A stretch of DNA of 53,401 nucleotides from Phytohabitans sp036906915 (GTDB taxonomy: Bacteria > Actinomycetota > Actinomycetes > Mycobacteriales > Micromonosporaceae), in NCBI RefSeq assembly GCF_036906915.1, contig NZ_JBAKHX010000057.1, forward strand, positions 1 to 53,401, read 5' to 3'. How positions within the stretch are numbered: the stretch's first letter is position 1; every line of letters begins with the position of its first letter. This document shows positions 15,506-27,268 of the stretch, in pieces. The notes beneath the pieces were generated by a model. That model did not search any database. It was not told where the DNA came from and worked only from the letters and a program-made list of their open reading frames with translations. The translations under genes were made by a program, and so were the position numbers.

Positions 15506-16021
15506 TTACCCGGTCGGTGCTGTCTTCAGCCACGACAGAGCGGCCTTGTGATAGGCCACCGCGAACTCCAGCGCCGCCGCACCGTAGTTGTCGCCCTCCT
15601 TCTTGACCTCCTTCGCCTGCTCCCGAGCCGCCGCGAGCGCCTGATTGTGGTACTCGCTGGCGCCGGCGTAGAGATCCTTCAACTGAGCCGCGGAGTGCTG
15701 GTCGCCAAAGGCCACGCGGAGCGCGATCGGGTTGCGCACGGCATCCCGGCCCGGCGACTCCGCGAGCCAGCGGCCGAACGCCCGCTTCCCCGACGCGGTG
15801 ATCGCGTAAGGCTGGCTGGAGCGCGGTCCCGGCTTACCCAAGCGGACGTATCCCGCGTCGGCCAGCGCCGGCAATTCGCGGTAGACCTGGCTCCGGGTCA
15901 TCGACCAGAACGGTCCGAGGCGACGCTCGGCGGCGGCCATCAACTGACCACCTGTCATCGGTCCTTCGTGGAGCAGCCCGAGGAGGGCCGCGGCGGTCGG
16001 GTTGATTGCTGTTTCTGCCAT
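15506..16021 (-). CDS. PadR-family transcriptional regulator
   Basis: The 171-residue protein has an N-terminal winged helix (ALLGLLHEGPMTGGQLMAAA, SQVYRELPALADAGYV, and the wing around QPYAITASGKRAFGRWL) and a C-terminal helical dimerisation part of the Vir/PadR-C type. The ATG at 16021 has GGAGGG just before it; the frame stays open further upstream, but only as antisense of the kinase gene. Such regulators usually repress a nearby transporter or detoxification gene in response to aromatic or other small ligands. No obvious target is adjacent; the neighbours are a kinase and prfB. Confidence 0.88.
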   Translation of the reverse strand: MAETAINPTAAALLGLLHEGPMTGGQLMAAAERRLGPFWSMTRSQVYRELPALADAGYVRLGKPGPRSSQPYAITASGKRAFGRWLAESPGRDAVRNPIALRVAFGDQHSAAQLKDLYAGASEYHNQALAAAREQAKEVKKEGDNYGAAALEFAVAYHKAALSWLKTAPTG

Positions 16022-16143
16022 GCCCTCCACGCTGCCACTTTGTGGCCTTCGCGTCCAGGATTTCGCGTGATCCGCGGGGCGATCTGCTCCACTGTGCACT
16101 GTCCGTGCCCGACAGTCCGGTGAGGACCCGCTACGAGCAGTGA

Positions 16144-17442
16144 TCAGCGAGGTACCAGTGGTGGTGCCGGTGGCATCGGGTCGCCGATGCCGGGCCAGCC
16201 GCGTGTGTCCGGTGTGGCCAGTGGCACCGGCGTGGCCGATGTGGCCGCCGGTGCCGGCGAGGTGATCCGGGCCGCCGGGACGGTGCCCGTCACGCGCCCA
16301 TTGCCGGCCACCACGAGGCCGCCCAGGAACGCGAGCACCGCGAGAGCCGCCGCGCCGCCCCCGCCCGCCACGATGAAACGCCCGCGGCGCGGGCGTGGCG
16401 ACCCCGAGTCGGACTGGTCGCGCCGGGAGGGCCACGGGCTCGCCGTGCCGTACGCCGGGTCGAGGTGCTGCGGGCCTACCCCGGCGATCGGGATGGCCAC
16501 CATGCGGCCGGCGTACGCGGACGCGGGCGACACGGGCGCGGCGTTGAGCGGCACCCAGGTGACCTTCGCCACGGCGGCCGCGGGGCCGGTGGGGCGGGGC
16601 CACCACGTGATCTGGCCGGGGCTGAGCGGCGGCAGGGCCGGCGCGCCCTCCAGAGCCGGCTCGACGCCGCGCAGCCGTGCCCCGATCAGCTTGGCCTCCG
16701 GCCGCCGCTCGGGGTCGGTCGCGAGGCAATCCTCGATGATCGGCCAGACCACCGGGGGCAGGCCGGGCGGCGGCACCGGGGTACAGGTGCCGTGCCGGCG
16801 GAGCACCTGGAGCGGTTCGCCGCCCCGAAACGGACTCCGGCCGCAGAGCAGTTCATAAAGCACCATGCCGAGGGCGTACACATCGGCGGCGGGACTGGGC
16901 GGCGCGCCCTCGACCACCTCCGGCGGCACGTACTCGGGCGTGGCGTGGATCGCGGTGGGCGGCGGATCGGACATCCGGCGCGCCACGCCGAAGTCGATCA
17001 GCCGCACCGCCTGACCGTCGGCGGGCACCAGCAGGTTGCCGGGCTTGATGTCGCCGTGCACGACGCCCTGGGCGTGCAGGTAGGCGAGCGCGTCGGCGAC
17101 CTGGGCCACCACGTTGGCGGCGATCGACGGCGGCACCGGGCCGTCCCGGCGGAGCCGGCGGCGCAGGTCTTCACCGTCGATCAGGTCGAGCACGAGGGCC
17201 TGCAAGTCGCCCTCGCCGACGTAGTCGCGCGGCCGGACGATGCTCGGGTGGTCCAGCTCACGCAGGATCCCGGCCTCGGCGCGGAAGGCCTCGGCCAGGC
17301 TGGCCTGCTCGGCCGCCTCCGGGCGCAGCAGCTTGATCGCGACCGGCTCATCACTACGCGTATCGACACCGCGCCACACGGTGCCGATCGCGCCGCGCGC
17401 GATCTCCCTACCCAGCCGATACCGGCCGGCCAGCGCCTCCAT
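16144..17442 (-). CDS. Membrane-anchored Ser/Thr protein kinase (non-RD)
   Basis: The 432-residue protein has a Hanks-type kinase domain at about 8-265: glycine-rich GREIARGAIGTVWRG, VAIKLL (ATP lysine), catalytic loop VHGDIKPGNLL, DFGVARRM, and an activation segment ending ATPEYVPPEV (the APE region). The residue before the catalytic Asp is Gly rather than Arg, so it is a non-RD kinase that probably needs no activation-loop phosphorylation. A single membrane helix follows a long Pro-rich juxtamembrane stretch (about 355-380). The external tail is only about 50 residues of Pro/Ala/Thr with no PASTA or other sensor domain. The substrate is unknown. The gene is divergent from the helicase-associated gene. 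Confidence 0.93.
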   Translation of the reverse strand: MEALAGRYRLGREIARGAIGTVWRGVDTRSDEPVAIKLLRPEAAEQASLAEAFRAEAGILRELDHPSIVRPRDYVGEGDLQALVLDLIDGEDLRRRLRRDGPVPPSIAANVVAQVADALAYLHAQGVVHGDIKPGNLLVPADGQAVRLIDFGVARRMSDPPPTAIHATPEYVPPEVVEGAPPSPAADVYALGMVLYELLCGRSPFRGGEPLQVLRRHGTCTPVPPPGLPPVVWPIIEDCLATDPERRPEAKLIGARLRGVEPALEGAPALPPLSPGQITWWPRPTGPAAAVAKVTWVPLNAAPVSPASAYAGRMVAIPIAGVGPQHLDPAYGTASPWPSRRDQSDSGSPRPRRGRFIVAGGGGAAALAVLAFLGGLVVAGNGRVTGTVPAARITSPAPAATSATPVPLATPDTRGWPGIGDPMPPAPPLVPR

Positions 17443-17549
17443 GCCAATGACGGTAGGCCGAGGTCACCAATTCCCGGTTCGGCCTGTCGGGTGGTTGGCA
17501 CGAACAAGGGACTAGCGTTCGCAAACACGCTACGAGAGGCTGATTGCTC

Positions 17550-19817
17550 GTGGCTTCCCCCCTAGTCCGATGGCTGGCGACGCTCGGTGCCGGCGACCTC
17601 GAATCGATCTTGATGAGGCGCCCCGACACGATGGCCGCGCCGGCCGTCACGACCCTCTCCGCCCTCGCCGGCCGGCTCCAGGACGGCGAGTCGGTCTCCG
17701 TCGCGATCGGGTCGCTGCCCCGCCCGGCCCTCCAGCTCATCGAGGCCATGCAGGCGTTCGGGCCGCCGACGGTCGGCACCGACCAACTCGCCGCGGCGGT
17801 GGGGCGGACGCCGGACGATCCCGAGTTCGCCGCGACCCTACGCGTGCTCTCCCAGCGCGCTCTGATGTGGCCCGACGGAGACGACCTGCGGATGGCGGGA
17901 CCTCTGTGGACGGCCTTCGAGTACCCACTGAACCTCGGCGGGCCTGTCAAGCGGCTACTGGAGGGGTACCCCGTGAGCGAGCTACGGGAAGTCGCCATCG
18001 CACTCGGGTTGCCCGGTGGGCGTACCAGACAAAAAACCTGGACCGCGGTGTGCGCCGCGCTCGCTGACGGCGAGCGGGTGACCGCTCTGGTCGCGGCGGC
18101 CCCTGACGGCGCGCGCGAGTTGCTGACGGCGGTCGCGTGGCGCGGACCGCTCGTGGCGATGCCGGCATACGCGCGGCCCACGACCGGGCCGCTCGCGTGG
18201 GCGCTGCGCCACGGCTTGTTGATCTCCGACGGCTGGCAGCACGCGCAGATGCCGGGCGAGGTGGGCAGGGCGCTGCGCGGGCCGCAGTGGCGGGCGCCCT
18301 TCGATCCACGGCCGCCGTCGCCACGGTTGACGGCGGCGCCGGCGCAGGCCGTGGCCCGGGAGGCCGCCGCCGCTGCCAGCGCGGCGGTCGAGCAGGCCGC
18401 GGCGGTGTTCGGCGCGGCGCCCGTCACGCTGCTCAAGTCGGGCGGCGTCGGCGCCCGCGAGCTGCGACGGCTGGCCAAGTCCGCCGGCTGCGGCGAGTCA
18501 CAGGTCAGGCTCTGGCTGGAGCTCGGGTACGCCGCCGGCCTCCTCGGGATCGCGGAAGCGCGAGTACTGCCGACCGACGCGTACGACGAGTGGTGTGTCA
18601 CGAGCCCGGCCGGTCGCCTGCAGCCGTTGCTCCGGGCCTGGCCGCGGCTGCCCGCCGCGCCGCTGGTGCCCGAACCCGGGCCCGCGCTGGTGCGGGACGC
18701 GGCCGGGCTGGCCGCCTACGATTTGCGTCCTGCCCTGCTGGACGCGCTGGCCGAGCTGCCCGACGGGCAGGGTGCCGCCGAGGGCCTCGCCGACGTGCTG
18801 GGCTGGCGGTCGCCGCTGCTGGCCGACCCGGATGAGCCCCTGCTCGACGCGCTGTGGGAGGAGGCGCGGCTGATCGGCGCCGTCGCGCATGGCGCCCTGA
18901 CCCCGCTCGGCCGCCCGCTCGTCGACGAGCGGGCGAGCCTCGCCGTGGCCGCCGAGGATCTGCTGCCGCCGCCGGTGTCGGAGGCGCTGTTCCAGAACGA
19001 CCTCACCGCCGTGGTGCCCGGCGCGCCGGCCGCCGCGCTCGCCGCGCTGCTCGACGACGCCGCCACCCGGGAGTCGCGCGGCGGAGCGACCACCTGGCGC
19101 TTCTCCACCGCGTCGGTGCGCGCCGCGCTGGACGCCGGCCGCACCCCCGAGGCCCTGGTCGACGCGCTGCGCTCGGCCGCGGTGGGCGGTGCGCTACCGC
19201 AGGTGCTGGAGTACCTGGTCGCCGACGTCGGGCGGCAGCATGGGCGGCTGCGGGTGCGCGAGGTCGGATGCGTGCTGTACGCCGACGACCCCGCGCTGGT
19301 GGCGGAGGTGGCGGGGGCCAAGGCGCTGCGTCCGCTCGGGCTCGCGGTGCTGGCGCCAACCGTCCTCACGAGCGTCCGGCCGCTCGTGGAGACGCTCACG
19401 GCGCTGCGGTCGGCCGGATACGCGCCGATCGGCGAGGACGCCTCGGGGGCCGCGGCCATCGAGCGGCCGGTTCGCCGGCGGGCTCCCGTGCCGCGGCGCC
19501 CACCTTCGCGGACGGCCGTCAAACCGCCCAAACCAGCCGAACTGGCTGCCCGCCTGCTGGAGCCGCCGGTGTCGGCCCTCCACCACGTGCAGGTGGCGGC
19601 GCCACACCTCGGCGACGGCGAGCAGCGGCTGCTGGCCGCCGCCGTGGACGGCGGAATCGCCGTGACGATCGCCTACACCGACGCGCAGGGCTCGATGTCA
19701 CAGCGGGTCATCGAGCCGCTCGACCTGGACGGCCCGATGCTCGCCGCGTGGTGCCACCTGCGCGACGACGAGCGCATGTTTCTGCTCGACCGCATAGGCG
19801 GCGTGACACCCGCTTAG
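17550..19817 (+). CDS. Helicase-associated XPB/Ssl2-like domain protein
   Basis: This protein of about 755 residues belongs to the actinobacterial family typified by mycobacterial Rv0862c: helicase-associated (Helicase_C_3) proteins without helicase motifs. No Walker A or DExx box is present. The start is ASPLVRWLATLGAGDLESIL and the middle contains long Ala/Leu-rich winged-helix-like repeats. The last 70 residues (VTIAYTDAQGSMSQRVIEPL) form a WYL-like strand pattern seen in nucleic-acid-responsive regulators. In mycobacteria the family lies beside an XPB helicase gene, which is not seen here. The GTG at 17550 has GAGAGG 10 nt upstream; a TTG at 17544 is an alternative start. Confidence 0.85.
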   Translation: MASPLVRWLATLGAGDLESILMRRPDTMAAPAVTTLSALAGRLQDGESVSVAIGSLPRPALQLIEAMQAFGPPTVGTDQLAAAVGRTPDDPEFAATLRVLSQRALMWPDGDDLRMAGPLWTAFEYPLNLGGPVKRLLEGYPVSELREVAIALGLPGGRTRQKTWTAVCAALADGERVTALVAAAPDGARELLTAVAWRGPLVAMPAYARPTTGPLAWALRHGLLISDGWQHAQMPGEVGRALRGPQWRAPFDPRPPSPRLTAAPAQAVAREAAAAASAAVEQAAAVFGAAPVTLLKSGGVGARELRRLAKSAGCGESQVRLWLELGYAAGLLGIAEARVLPTDAYDEWCVTSPAGRLQPLLRAWPRLPAAPLVPEPGPALVRDAAGLAAYDLRPALLDALAELPDGQGAAEGLADVLGWRSPLLADPDEPLLDALWEEARLIGAVAHGALTPLGRPLVDERASLAVAAEDLLPPPVSEALFQNDLTAVVPGAPAAALAALLDDAATRESRGGATTWRFSTASVRAALDAGRTPEALVDALRSAAVGGALPQVLEYLVADVGRQHGRLRVREVGCVLYADDPALVAEVAGAKALRPLGLAVLAPTVLTSVRPLVETLTALRSAGYAPIGEDASGAAAIERPVRRRAPVPRRPPSRTAVKPPKPAELAARLLEPPVSALHHVQVAAPHLGDGEQRLLAAAVDGGIAVTIAYTDAQGSMSQRVIEPLDLDGPMLAAWCHLRDDERMFLLDRIGGVTPA

Positions 19818-19829
19818 GCCCTGTCCTGT

Positions 19830-19862
19830 CGATCATTGCCGGCCTGCGGCGGGCAATGATCG
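19830..19862. terminator. Bidirectional terminator
   Basis: An 11-bp perfect stem, CGATCATTGCC (19830-19840) with 19852-19862, lies between the converging helicase-associated gene and pruA, so it can serve both. Confidence 0.7.
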
Positions 19863-19864
19863 GC

Positions 19865-21493
19865 CTAACCCATGTGCGGGTAGGTGTGGTCGGTGGGCGG
19901 GACGAAGGTCTCCTTGATGGTGCGCGGGGACGTCCAGCGAACCAGGTTGTGCCAGGAGCCGGCCTTGTCGTTGGTGCCGCTCGCCCTCGCACCGCCGAAC
20001 GGCTGCTGCCCCACCACCGCACCGGTCGGCTTGTCGTTGACGTAGAAGTTGCCCGCGGCGTACCGGAGCGCCTGCGACGCCCAGTCGACGACGCGGCGGT
20101 CGGTCGCGAAGACGGCACCGGTCAACGCGTACGGCGCGGCCCGCTCTGCCTGTGTCACCACGTCTTCGAAGCGTGCGTCGTCGTATACGTGCACGCCCAG
20201 GATCGGTCCAAAGTACTCAGTGGTGAAGACCTCGTGGTCCGGGTCGCCGCACTGCACGACCGTGGGGCGCACGAAGTACCCCTCGCTGTCGTCGGCGGTG
20301 CCACCGGCCAGCACGGTGCAGGAGTCGGCGTTCTTGATGCGGTCGAGCGCCGCGGCGTGCTTCGCGAAGGCCCGCGAGTCGATGACCGCGCCGCCGAAGT
20401 TGGTGAAGTCGGCGACGTCGCCGTACGCGAGGGAGTCGGCGGTCGCCGCCAGCTTGTCGCGCACCCCAGCCTCCCAGAGCGAGCGCGGCACGTACGCCCG
20501 CGAGGCGGCCGAGCACTTCTGGCCCTGGTACTCGAACGCGCCCCGCACGAGTGCGGTCACGAGCGCGTCCGGCTCGGCGCTGGCGTGCGCGACGACGAAG
20601 TCCTTGCCGCCCGTCTCGCCGACCAGCCGCGGATACGTCCGGTACTCCGCGATGCGCTGCCCGACGGCCTGCCACAGCGTCTGGAACGTCTTGGTGGAAC
20701 CGGTGAAGTGGATGCCCGCCAGGTCGGGGTCGACGAGCGCCACCTCGGAGACCGCGAGCCCATCGCCGGTGACCATGTTGATGACACCGGGCGGCAGACC
20801 GGCCGCCTCGAAGAGCCGCATCGTGAAGTGCGCGGCGAACTGCTGGGTCGGCGACGGCTTCCACACCACCGTGTTGCCCATCAGGGCCGGCGCCGCGGGC
20901 AGGTTGGCGGCGATCGCGGTGAAGTTGAACGGGGTGACCGCGTAGACGAAGCCCTCCAGCGGCCGGTGGTCGAAGCGGTTCCACATGCCCGGCGACGAGA
21001 GGGGTTGCTCGCCGAGCAGCTTGTGTCCGAAGTAGACATTGAAGCGAAGAAAGTCGATCAGCTCGCAGGCGGCGTCGATCTCGGCCTGGTACACCGTTTT
21101 CGACTGGCCGAGCATCGTGGCGCCGTTGAGGGTGTCACGCCACGGGCCGGCGAGCAGGTCTGCCGCGCGGAGGAAGATGGCGGCACGATCCTCGTACGAC
21201 AGCGCGCGCCACATCGGAGCCGCTTTCTTCGCGGCGGCCACCGCCGCCGCCGCGTCCGCGGTCGTCGCGTTGCGCGTGACGCCCAGCACGTGCCGGTGCC
21301 GGTGCGGCTGCACCACGTCGATCGGGGCGCCGCTGGCCATCCGCTGCTCGCCGTCGACCGTCATGGTGAGGTCGAGTCGGTCGGCGGCCAGCTCGGTCAG
21401 ACGGCTTCGCAGGCTCTCGCGCTCGGCACTGCCCGGTGCGTAGTTCCGGACCGGCTCGTTGCGCGGCGGGGGTACGGCGGAAACGGCGTCCAT
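19865..21493 (-). CDS. pruA: 1-pyrroline-5-carboxylate dehydrogenase
   Basis: The 542-residue aldehyde dehydrogenase-superfamily enzyme oxidises glutamate semialdehyde/P5C to glutamate with NAD+, the second step of proline catabolism. The catalytic Cys lies in YQGQKCSAASRAY, the general-base Glu in LVGETGGKDF, and the NAD-binding FTGSTKTF and C-terminal QPFGGARASGTNDKAG are present. The length fits monofunctional PruA of the long clade. The start at 21493 (MDAVSAVPPPRNEP) has AGGAG 8-12 nt upstream; an extension to 21550 is unlikely. No putA is in the window. It is divergent from the membrane-protein gene. Confidence 0.96.
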   Translation of the reverse strand: MDAVSAVPPPRNEPVRNYAPGSAERESLRSRLTELAADRLDLTMTVDGEQRMASGAPIDVVQPHRHRHVLGVTRNATTADAAAAVAAAKKAAPMWRALSYEDRAAIFLRAADLLAGPWRDTLNGATMLGQSKTVYQAEIDAACELIDFLRFNVYFGHKLLGEQPLSSPGMWNRFDHRPLEGFVYAVTPFNFTAIAANLPAAPALMGNTVVWKPSPTQQFAAHFTMRLFEAAGLPPGVINMVTGDGLAVSEVALVDPDLAGIHFTGSTKTFQTLWQAVGQRIAEYRTYPRLVGETGGKDFVVAHASAEPDALVTALVRGAFEYQGQKCSAASRAYVPRSLWEAGVRDKLAATADSLAYGDVADFTNFGGAVIDSRAFAKHAAALDRIKNADSCTVLAGGTADDSEGYFVRPTVVQCGDPDHEVFTTEYFGPILGVHVYDDARFEDVVTQAERAAPYALTGAVFATDRRVVDWASQALRYAAGNFYVNDKPTGAVVGQQPFGGARASGTNDKAGSWHNLVRWTSPRTIKETFVPPTDHTYPHMG

Positions 21494-21598
21494 CTGCGGC
21501 TCCTGTAGGAACTTGATCTTTACTGCGTGGGCGGTAGCCTCGCATGCCATCGTCGCACGCGGCGTACGCTGGGGCGGGTTTCACGAGGGGTGGCGACG

Positions 21599-22504
21599 AT
21601 GACTGAAGACGTCCAGACCACGCCCGCCTCCGCCCCGCCCGCTTCTCCCCCAGGAGAGGCCGCGCCGGGGGCGGCTGTGCTGGCGGTGCTGGCGCTGGTG
21701 TGGCTGGCCGCGATGATGTGGTCGGCCCACCGCGTCATCGTCAGCGGCGAGGGCACCCTGGCCATCACATCGGCGGCCCTCGCGCTGCCGAGCGTGATCT
21801 CGGCCGGCATCGTGGCCGGCGCGGGGGTGAGCCTCGCGGTCGCCCACCTGCTGCGGCGGCACGTCACCGTCCGGTTCGTCGCGGCGATCGGCGCCGGCCT
21901 GCTCACAGGGCTGGGCGCGGCGCTCGCGGTGGTGTCCAGCTACGGCGAGGGCGAGGCCAGCACGATCCTGGCCGGCACCCTCGCGGCGGCGGTCACCGTC
22001 GGCGGCGCTGTGGCTGGGGTGCGGGCACGCTCGGTGGTCGGCGCCGTGGTCAGCGCCGGCCTCGTGGTCTTCGCCGTCGGGCTGGTGCTCGACAACTTCA
22101 AGGAGAACCTGATCTCGCTCTACGGCGCCGGTGACGACGCGTCGTCGCGCCTCAGCGCCGCCGGCTGGGCCGCGCTGACCACCGCCGTGATCAGCGGCTT
22201 GGTAGCCGGCCTCGTGGCGTACTTCTACCTGCGTTGGACCCAGCGTCGGGCGGGGGCACAGGTGCTGCGCTGGCCGGCGTACGCGACCGCCGGAGCCGGC
22301 CCCGGGCTCGCGCTGATGGTCGCCGAGGTGATCGTCCGGACCCTCGGCAGCCGCGTGATGACGCTCGCCGGCGAGGTGAGCGAGGCCGACGGCACGGTCC
22401 AGCGCATGCTGGACGAGTCGCGGGTGAACTACGCGCTGGTCGTGCTCTTCGTGGGGGCGATCTCGGCGATCATGGCGTTCGGCCGGTCGCTGCCGTCTAA
22501 GTAA
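21599..22504 (+). CDS. Multi-pass integral membrane protein, actinobacterial
   Basis: The 301-residue protein has a short Pro/Ala/Thr N-terminal tail and about seven predicted membrane helices (for example AVLAVLALVWLAAMMWSAHR, AAIGAGLLTGLGAALAVVSS and LVVLFVGAISAIMAFGRSL region). No transporter or enzyme motif is visible. The ATG at 21599 has GAGGGG upstream; the in-frame start at 21527 would overlap the pruA promoter. Its stop overlaps the stop of the converging DUF6912 gene by 8 bp. Function is unknown. Confidence 0.8.
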   Translation: MTEDVQTTPASAPPASPPGEAAPGAAVLAVLALVWLAAMMWSAHRVIVSGEGTLAITSAALALPSVISAGIVAGAGVSLAVAHLLRRHVTVRFVAAIGAGLLTGLGAALAVVSSYGEGEASTILAGTLAAAVTVGGAVAGVRARSVVGAVVSAGLVVFAVGLVLDNFKENLISLYGAGDDASSRLSAAGWAALTTAVISGLVAGLVAYFYLRWTQRRAGAQVLRWPAYATAGAGPGLALMVAEVIVRTLGSRVMTLAGEVSEADGTVQRMLDESRVNYALVVLFVGAISAIMAFGRSLPSK

Positions 22505-22997
22505 GAGTTTCCAACTCGGTCACGTCGTACCACTCGAGCTCGTGGTCCTCGGCGCCGTCGACCGTGAACTGGGCGTCCGGGTCACCCACCAGCGCCTCCT
22601 CGACCACGTCGGCCGCGGCTGCCACGTCGTCGGCCGCGTCGGCACCGTCGACGTGGATCGCGGCCACTGATCCCAGCCCGACCGGCTCGGTGAGGCGTAC
22701 CGCGCTGGAGCCCAGCTCGTCGTCCTCCCGGTGCACCACGGCAGCCGGCACGTCGGCGGAGACCACGACGCGGCGCCGGGGCGCGTCCAGGTCGTGCCGG
22801 AGCAGGCGCAGGGCACCCTGAGCGGCACGGGTGAACGCGACGTACTCCAGCTCCTCCTCGTCGCCCTCGGCGTACCACTCGCGCAGTGCCGGCGTGACCG
22901 CATGCCCCTCTACCGCGCCGAGGTGGCCCGACGCGCGCAGCGCCGCGAGCATGGGCACGGTGGCCGGCACGTACACCCGGATGACCTGATCTGACAC
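22497..22997 (-). CDS. DUF6912-type conserved actinobacterial protein
   Basis: The 166-residue acidic cytosolic protein starts IRVYVPATVPMLAALRASGH and includes REWYAEGDEEELEYVAFTRAA, features I associate with the DUF6912 family common to actinobacteria. No catalytic motif can be named. The many Asp/Glu residues give it a very acidic character. It overlaps the converging membrane-protein gene by 8 bp at the 3' end and is divergent from the HTH gene. Confidence 0.75.
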   Translation of the reverse strand: MSDQVIRVYVPATVPMLAALRASGHLGAVEGHAVTPALREWYAEGDEEELEYVAFTRAAQGALRLLRHDLDAPRRRVVVSADVPAAVVHREDDELGSSAVRLTEPVGLGSVAAIHVDGADAADDVAAAADVVEEALVGDPDAQFTVDGAEDHELEWYDVTELETLT

Positions 22998-23086
22998 GCC
23001 CCAGTTACTACACCCCTCCGGTGATCAACCCGCGACCGGGGCGGGCAGGCGGCGGAACCCGCCGCAATCGATGGCAAACTGAAGCA

Positions 23087-23302
23087 GTGAGCCCTCGTTT
23101 CCTGCTCCTGTCGGACGTCGCAGCCGAGCTGAACGTCACCGACTCGCAGGTCTACCACATGGTCCGCAGCGGCGAGTTGCCCGCGATCAAGATCGGTGGC
23201 CGGGGCCAGTGGCGCGTCGAGCGCACCAAGCTGGAGGAGTACATCGAGCGCAAGTACGACGAGACGGCGGAATGGGTGCGCGGGAACCCACTCGTCGACT
23301 GA
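23087..23302 (+). CDS. Excisionase-family / BldC-like small helix-turn-helix protein
   Basis: The 71-residue protein is one MerR/excisionase-type winged helix: LLLSDVAAELNVTDSQVYHM (helix-turn-helix), VRSGELPAIKIGGRGQWRVE (wing), then a C-terminal helix KLEEYIERKYDE. The actinobacterial proteins of this type are usually chromosomal regulators rather than phage excisionases, and no integrase is adjacent. The GTG at 23087 is chosen because the in-frame upstream stretch is Arg/Gly-rich and unlike the family. Confidence 0.85.
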   Translation: MSPRFLLLSDVAAELNVTDSQVYHMVRSGELPAIKIGGRGQWRVERTKLEEYIERKYDETAEWVRGNPLVD

Positions 23303-23408
23303 TTAGCGCCCGATTTCCCTGCAACACATTGACGAGTGCCGTCTTGCGGTCTTACAACGGATGCTGTCGAAGGCAAACGTAGGCAAACGCAAGATCGGGG
23401 TGAGCTGC

Positions 23409-23999
23409 ATGATCGCCACGACTCGTCCACCCATCCGGCTCCGCCCCGCTCCGGCTCTCGACCCACCGTTCGAAGACGAGATCGACCAGGAGCCGTGGCA
23501 CGCCCAGCTCGCGCTCCAGTTCGACCTCACAGGTCGCCGGCGGGCGCGGCCCCCGGTGCTGGTCCCGGGCACCGGAGCCGCCGCGGCCGCCCTCGCTGAC
23601 GCCGGGGCACCCGAGGCGCCGGTGCCGGTCGCGTCGGCCTCACCCGAGGCGAAGCAGGCCACCAAGCGGTTCCTCGACATGTGCCTGGAAATCCTCAACG
23701 GCTACCGTCCGACCGGCCACATCCGTCCGCTCACGGTTCCCGGCTGCGCCGAGGCCGTCATCACCCAGCTCGCCGCCGGCCTCGACCGCGCCGCCACGCT
23801 GCGCGGTGGTCAGCCACCACACGTGACCAAGCGCCCGAGCGCCTTCGTGCGAGCCCGCCGCCTCCACACCTGCGAGCCGTGCCCGGGCGTGGTGGAGGCA
23901 GCCGCGGCGCTCGGCCTGGCAGGCCGCACCTGGGCGATGGCGTTCCGGTTGGAGCGGCGGCGTGGCGCGTGGCTTTGCACCGCCGTCCGCACGGTGTGA
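23409..23999 (+). CDS. Rv3235-family conserved protein
   Basis: The 196-residue protein has a disordered N-terminal half and a conserved C-terminal domain: ATKRFLDMCLEILNGYRPTG, HIRPLT, then AFRLERRRGAWLCTAVRTV. This matches the Rv3235 family, an actinobacterial group without known function whose gene lies close to secA in mycobacteria, as here. The ATG at 23409 (MIATTRPPIRLR) is preceded by GGTGAG; the frame continues open to 23361. It converges with secA. Confidence 0.82.
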   Translation: MIATTRPPIRLRPAPALDPPFEDEIDQEPWHAQLALQFDLTGRRRARPPVLVPGTGAAAAALADAGAPEAPVPVASASPEAKQATKRFLDMCLEILNGYRPTGHIRPLTVPGCAEAVITQLAAGLDRAATLRGGQPPHVTKRPSAFVRARRLHTCEPCPGVVEAAAALGLAGRTWAMAFRLERRRGAWLCTAVRTV

Positions 24000-24125
24000 C
24001 CTGACACCGGGGCTCGCGCTGGTTGGCCCGGTCCCCTCGGAGGCGGTGCCTTCCCTCGCGCCGCGCACCGACTTCGTCGGGCGGTGGTCGGGGGAGGTGG
24101 GCGGGGCAGTCCGGGCACCACCGGC

Positions 24126-24167
24126 CCCGGGGCGCTCACCTGCGAAGGTGGCGGTGCGCGCCCCGGG
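24126..24167 (-). terminator. Two-tier hairpin after secA
   Basis: Outer 10-bp stem CCCGGGGCGC (24126-24135) pairs with 24158-24167, and a nested CACCT/AGGTG stem (24137-24141 with 24146-24150) forms inside it. It lies 16 nt beyond the secA stop and may also serve the converging Rv3235-like gene. Confidence 0.7.
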
Positions 24168-24182
24168 CTCCACGGCTAGGGC

Positions 24183-27041
<2,859 letters not shown>

Positions 27042-27268
27042 GGGTCAACGCTCCCCTTGGACAGTCTGCCGAACCATCGTAGGCGCACCGTGAGGGGAAC
27101 TGTCAGCCGCGCCTCCGGCCGACCGTGCGTAAGCGGACATTTCACCTGGGGCGAGCACCGAAACAGGTTACGCCAGCCGCGAACGATCCGGCACGATTAC
27201 CCAGTGAACCTCAACCGGAATCCACGTCAGGCGCCATCGTGGGCGGCCACGACTCCCAGCGGGATCCG

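Noticed and set aside
16022..16729. 407-codon version of the PadR gene
   Set aside because: The upstream 235 codons are a shadow of the kinase gene; a good ribosome-binding site and ATG exist at 16021.
18854..21508. Long plus-strand ORF of 884 codons
   Set aside because: It runs through the 3' part of the helicase-associated gene in another frame and antisense to pruA; its Arg/Ala-rich composition is that of a high-GC shadow frame.
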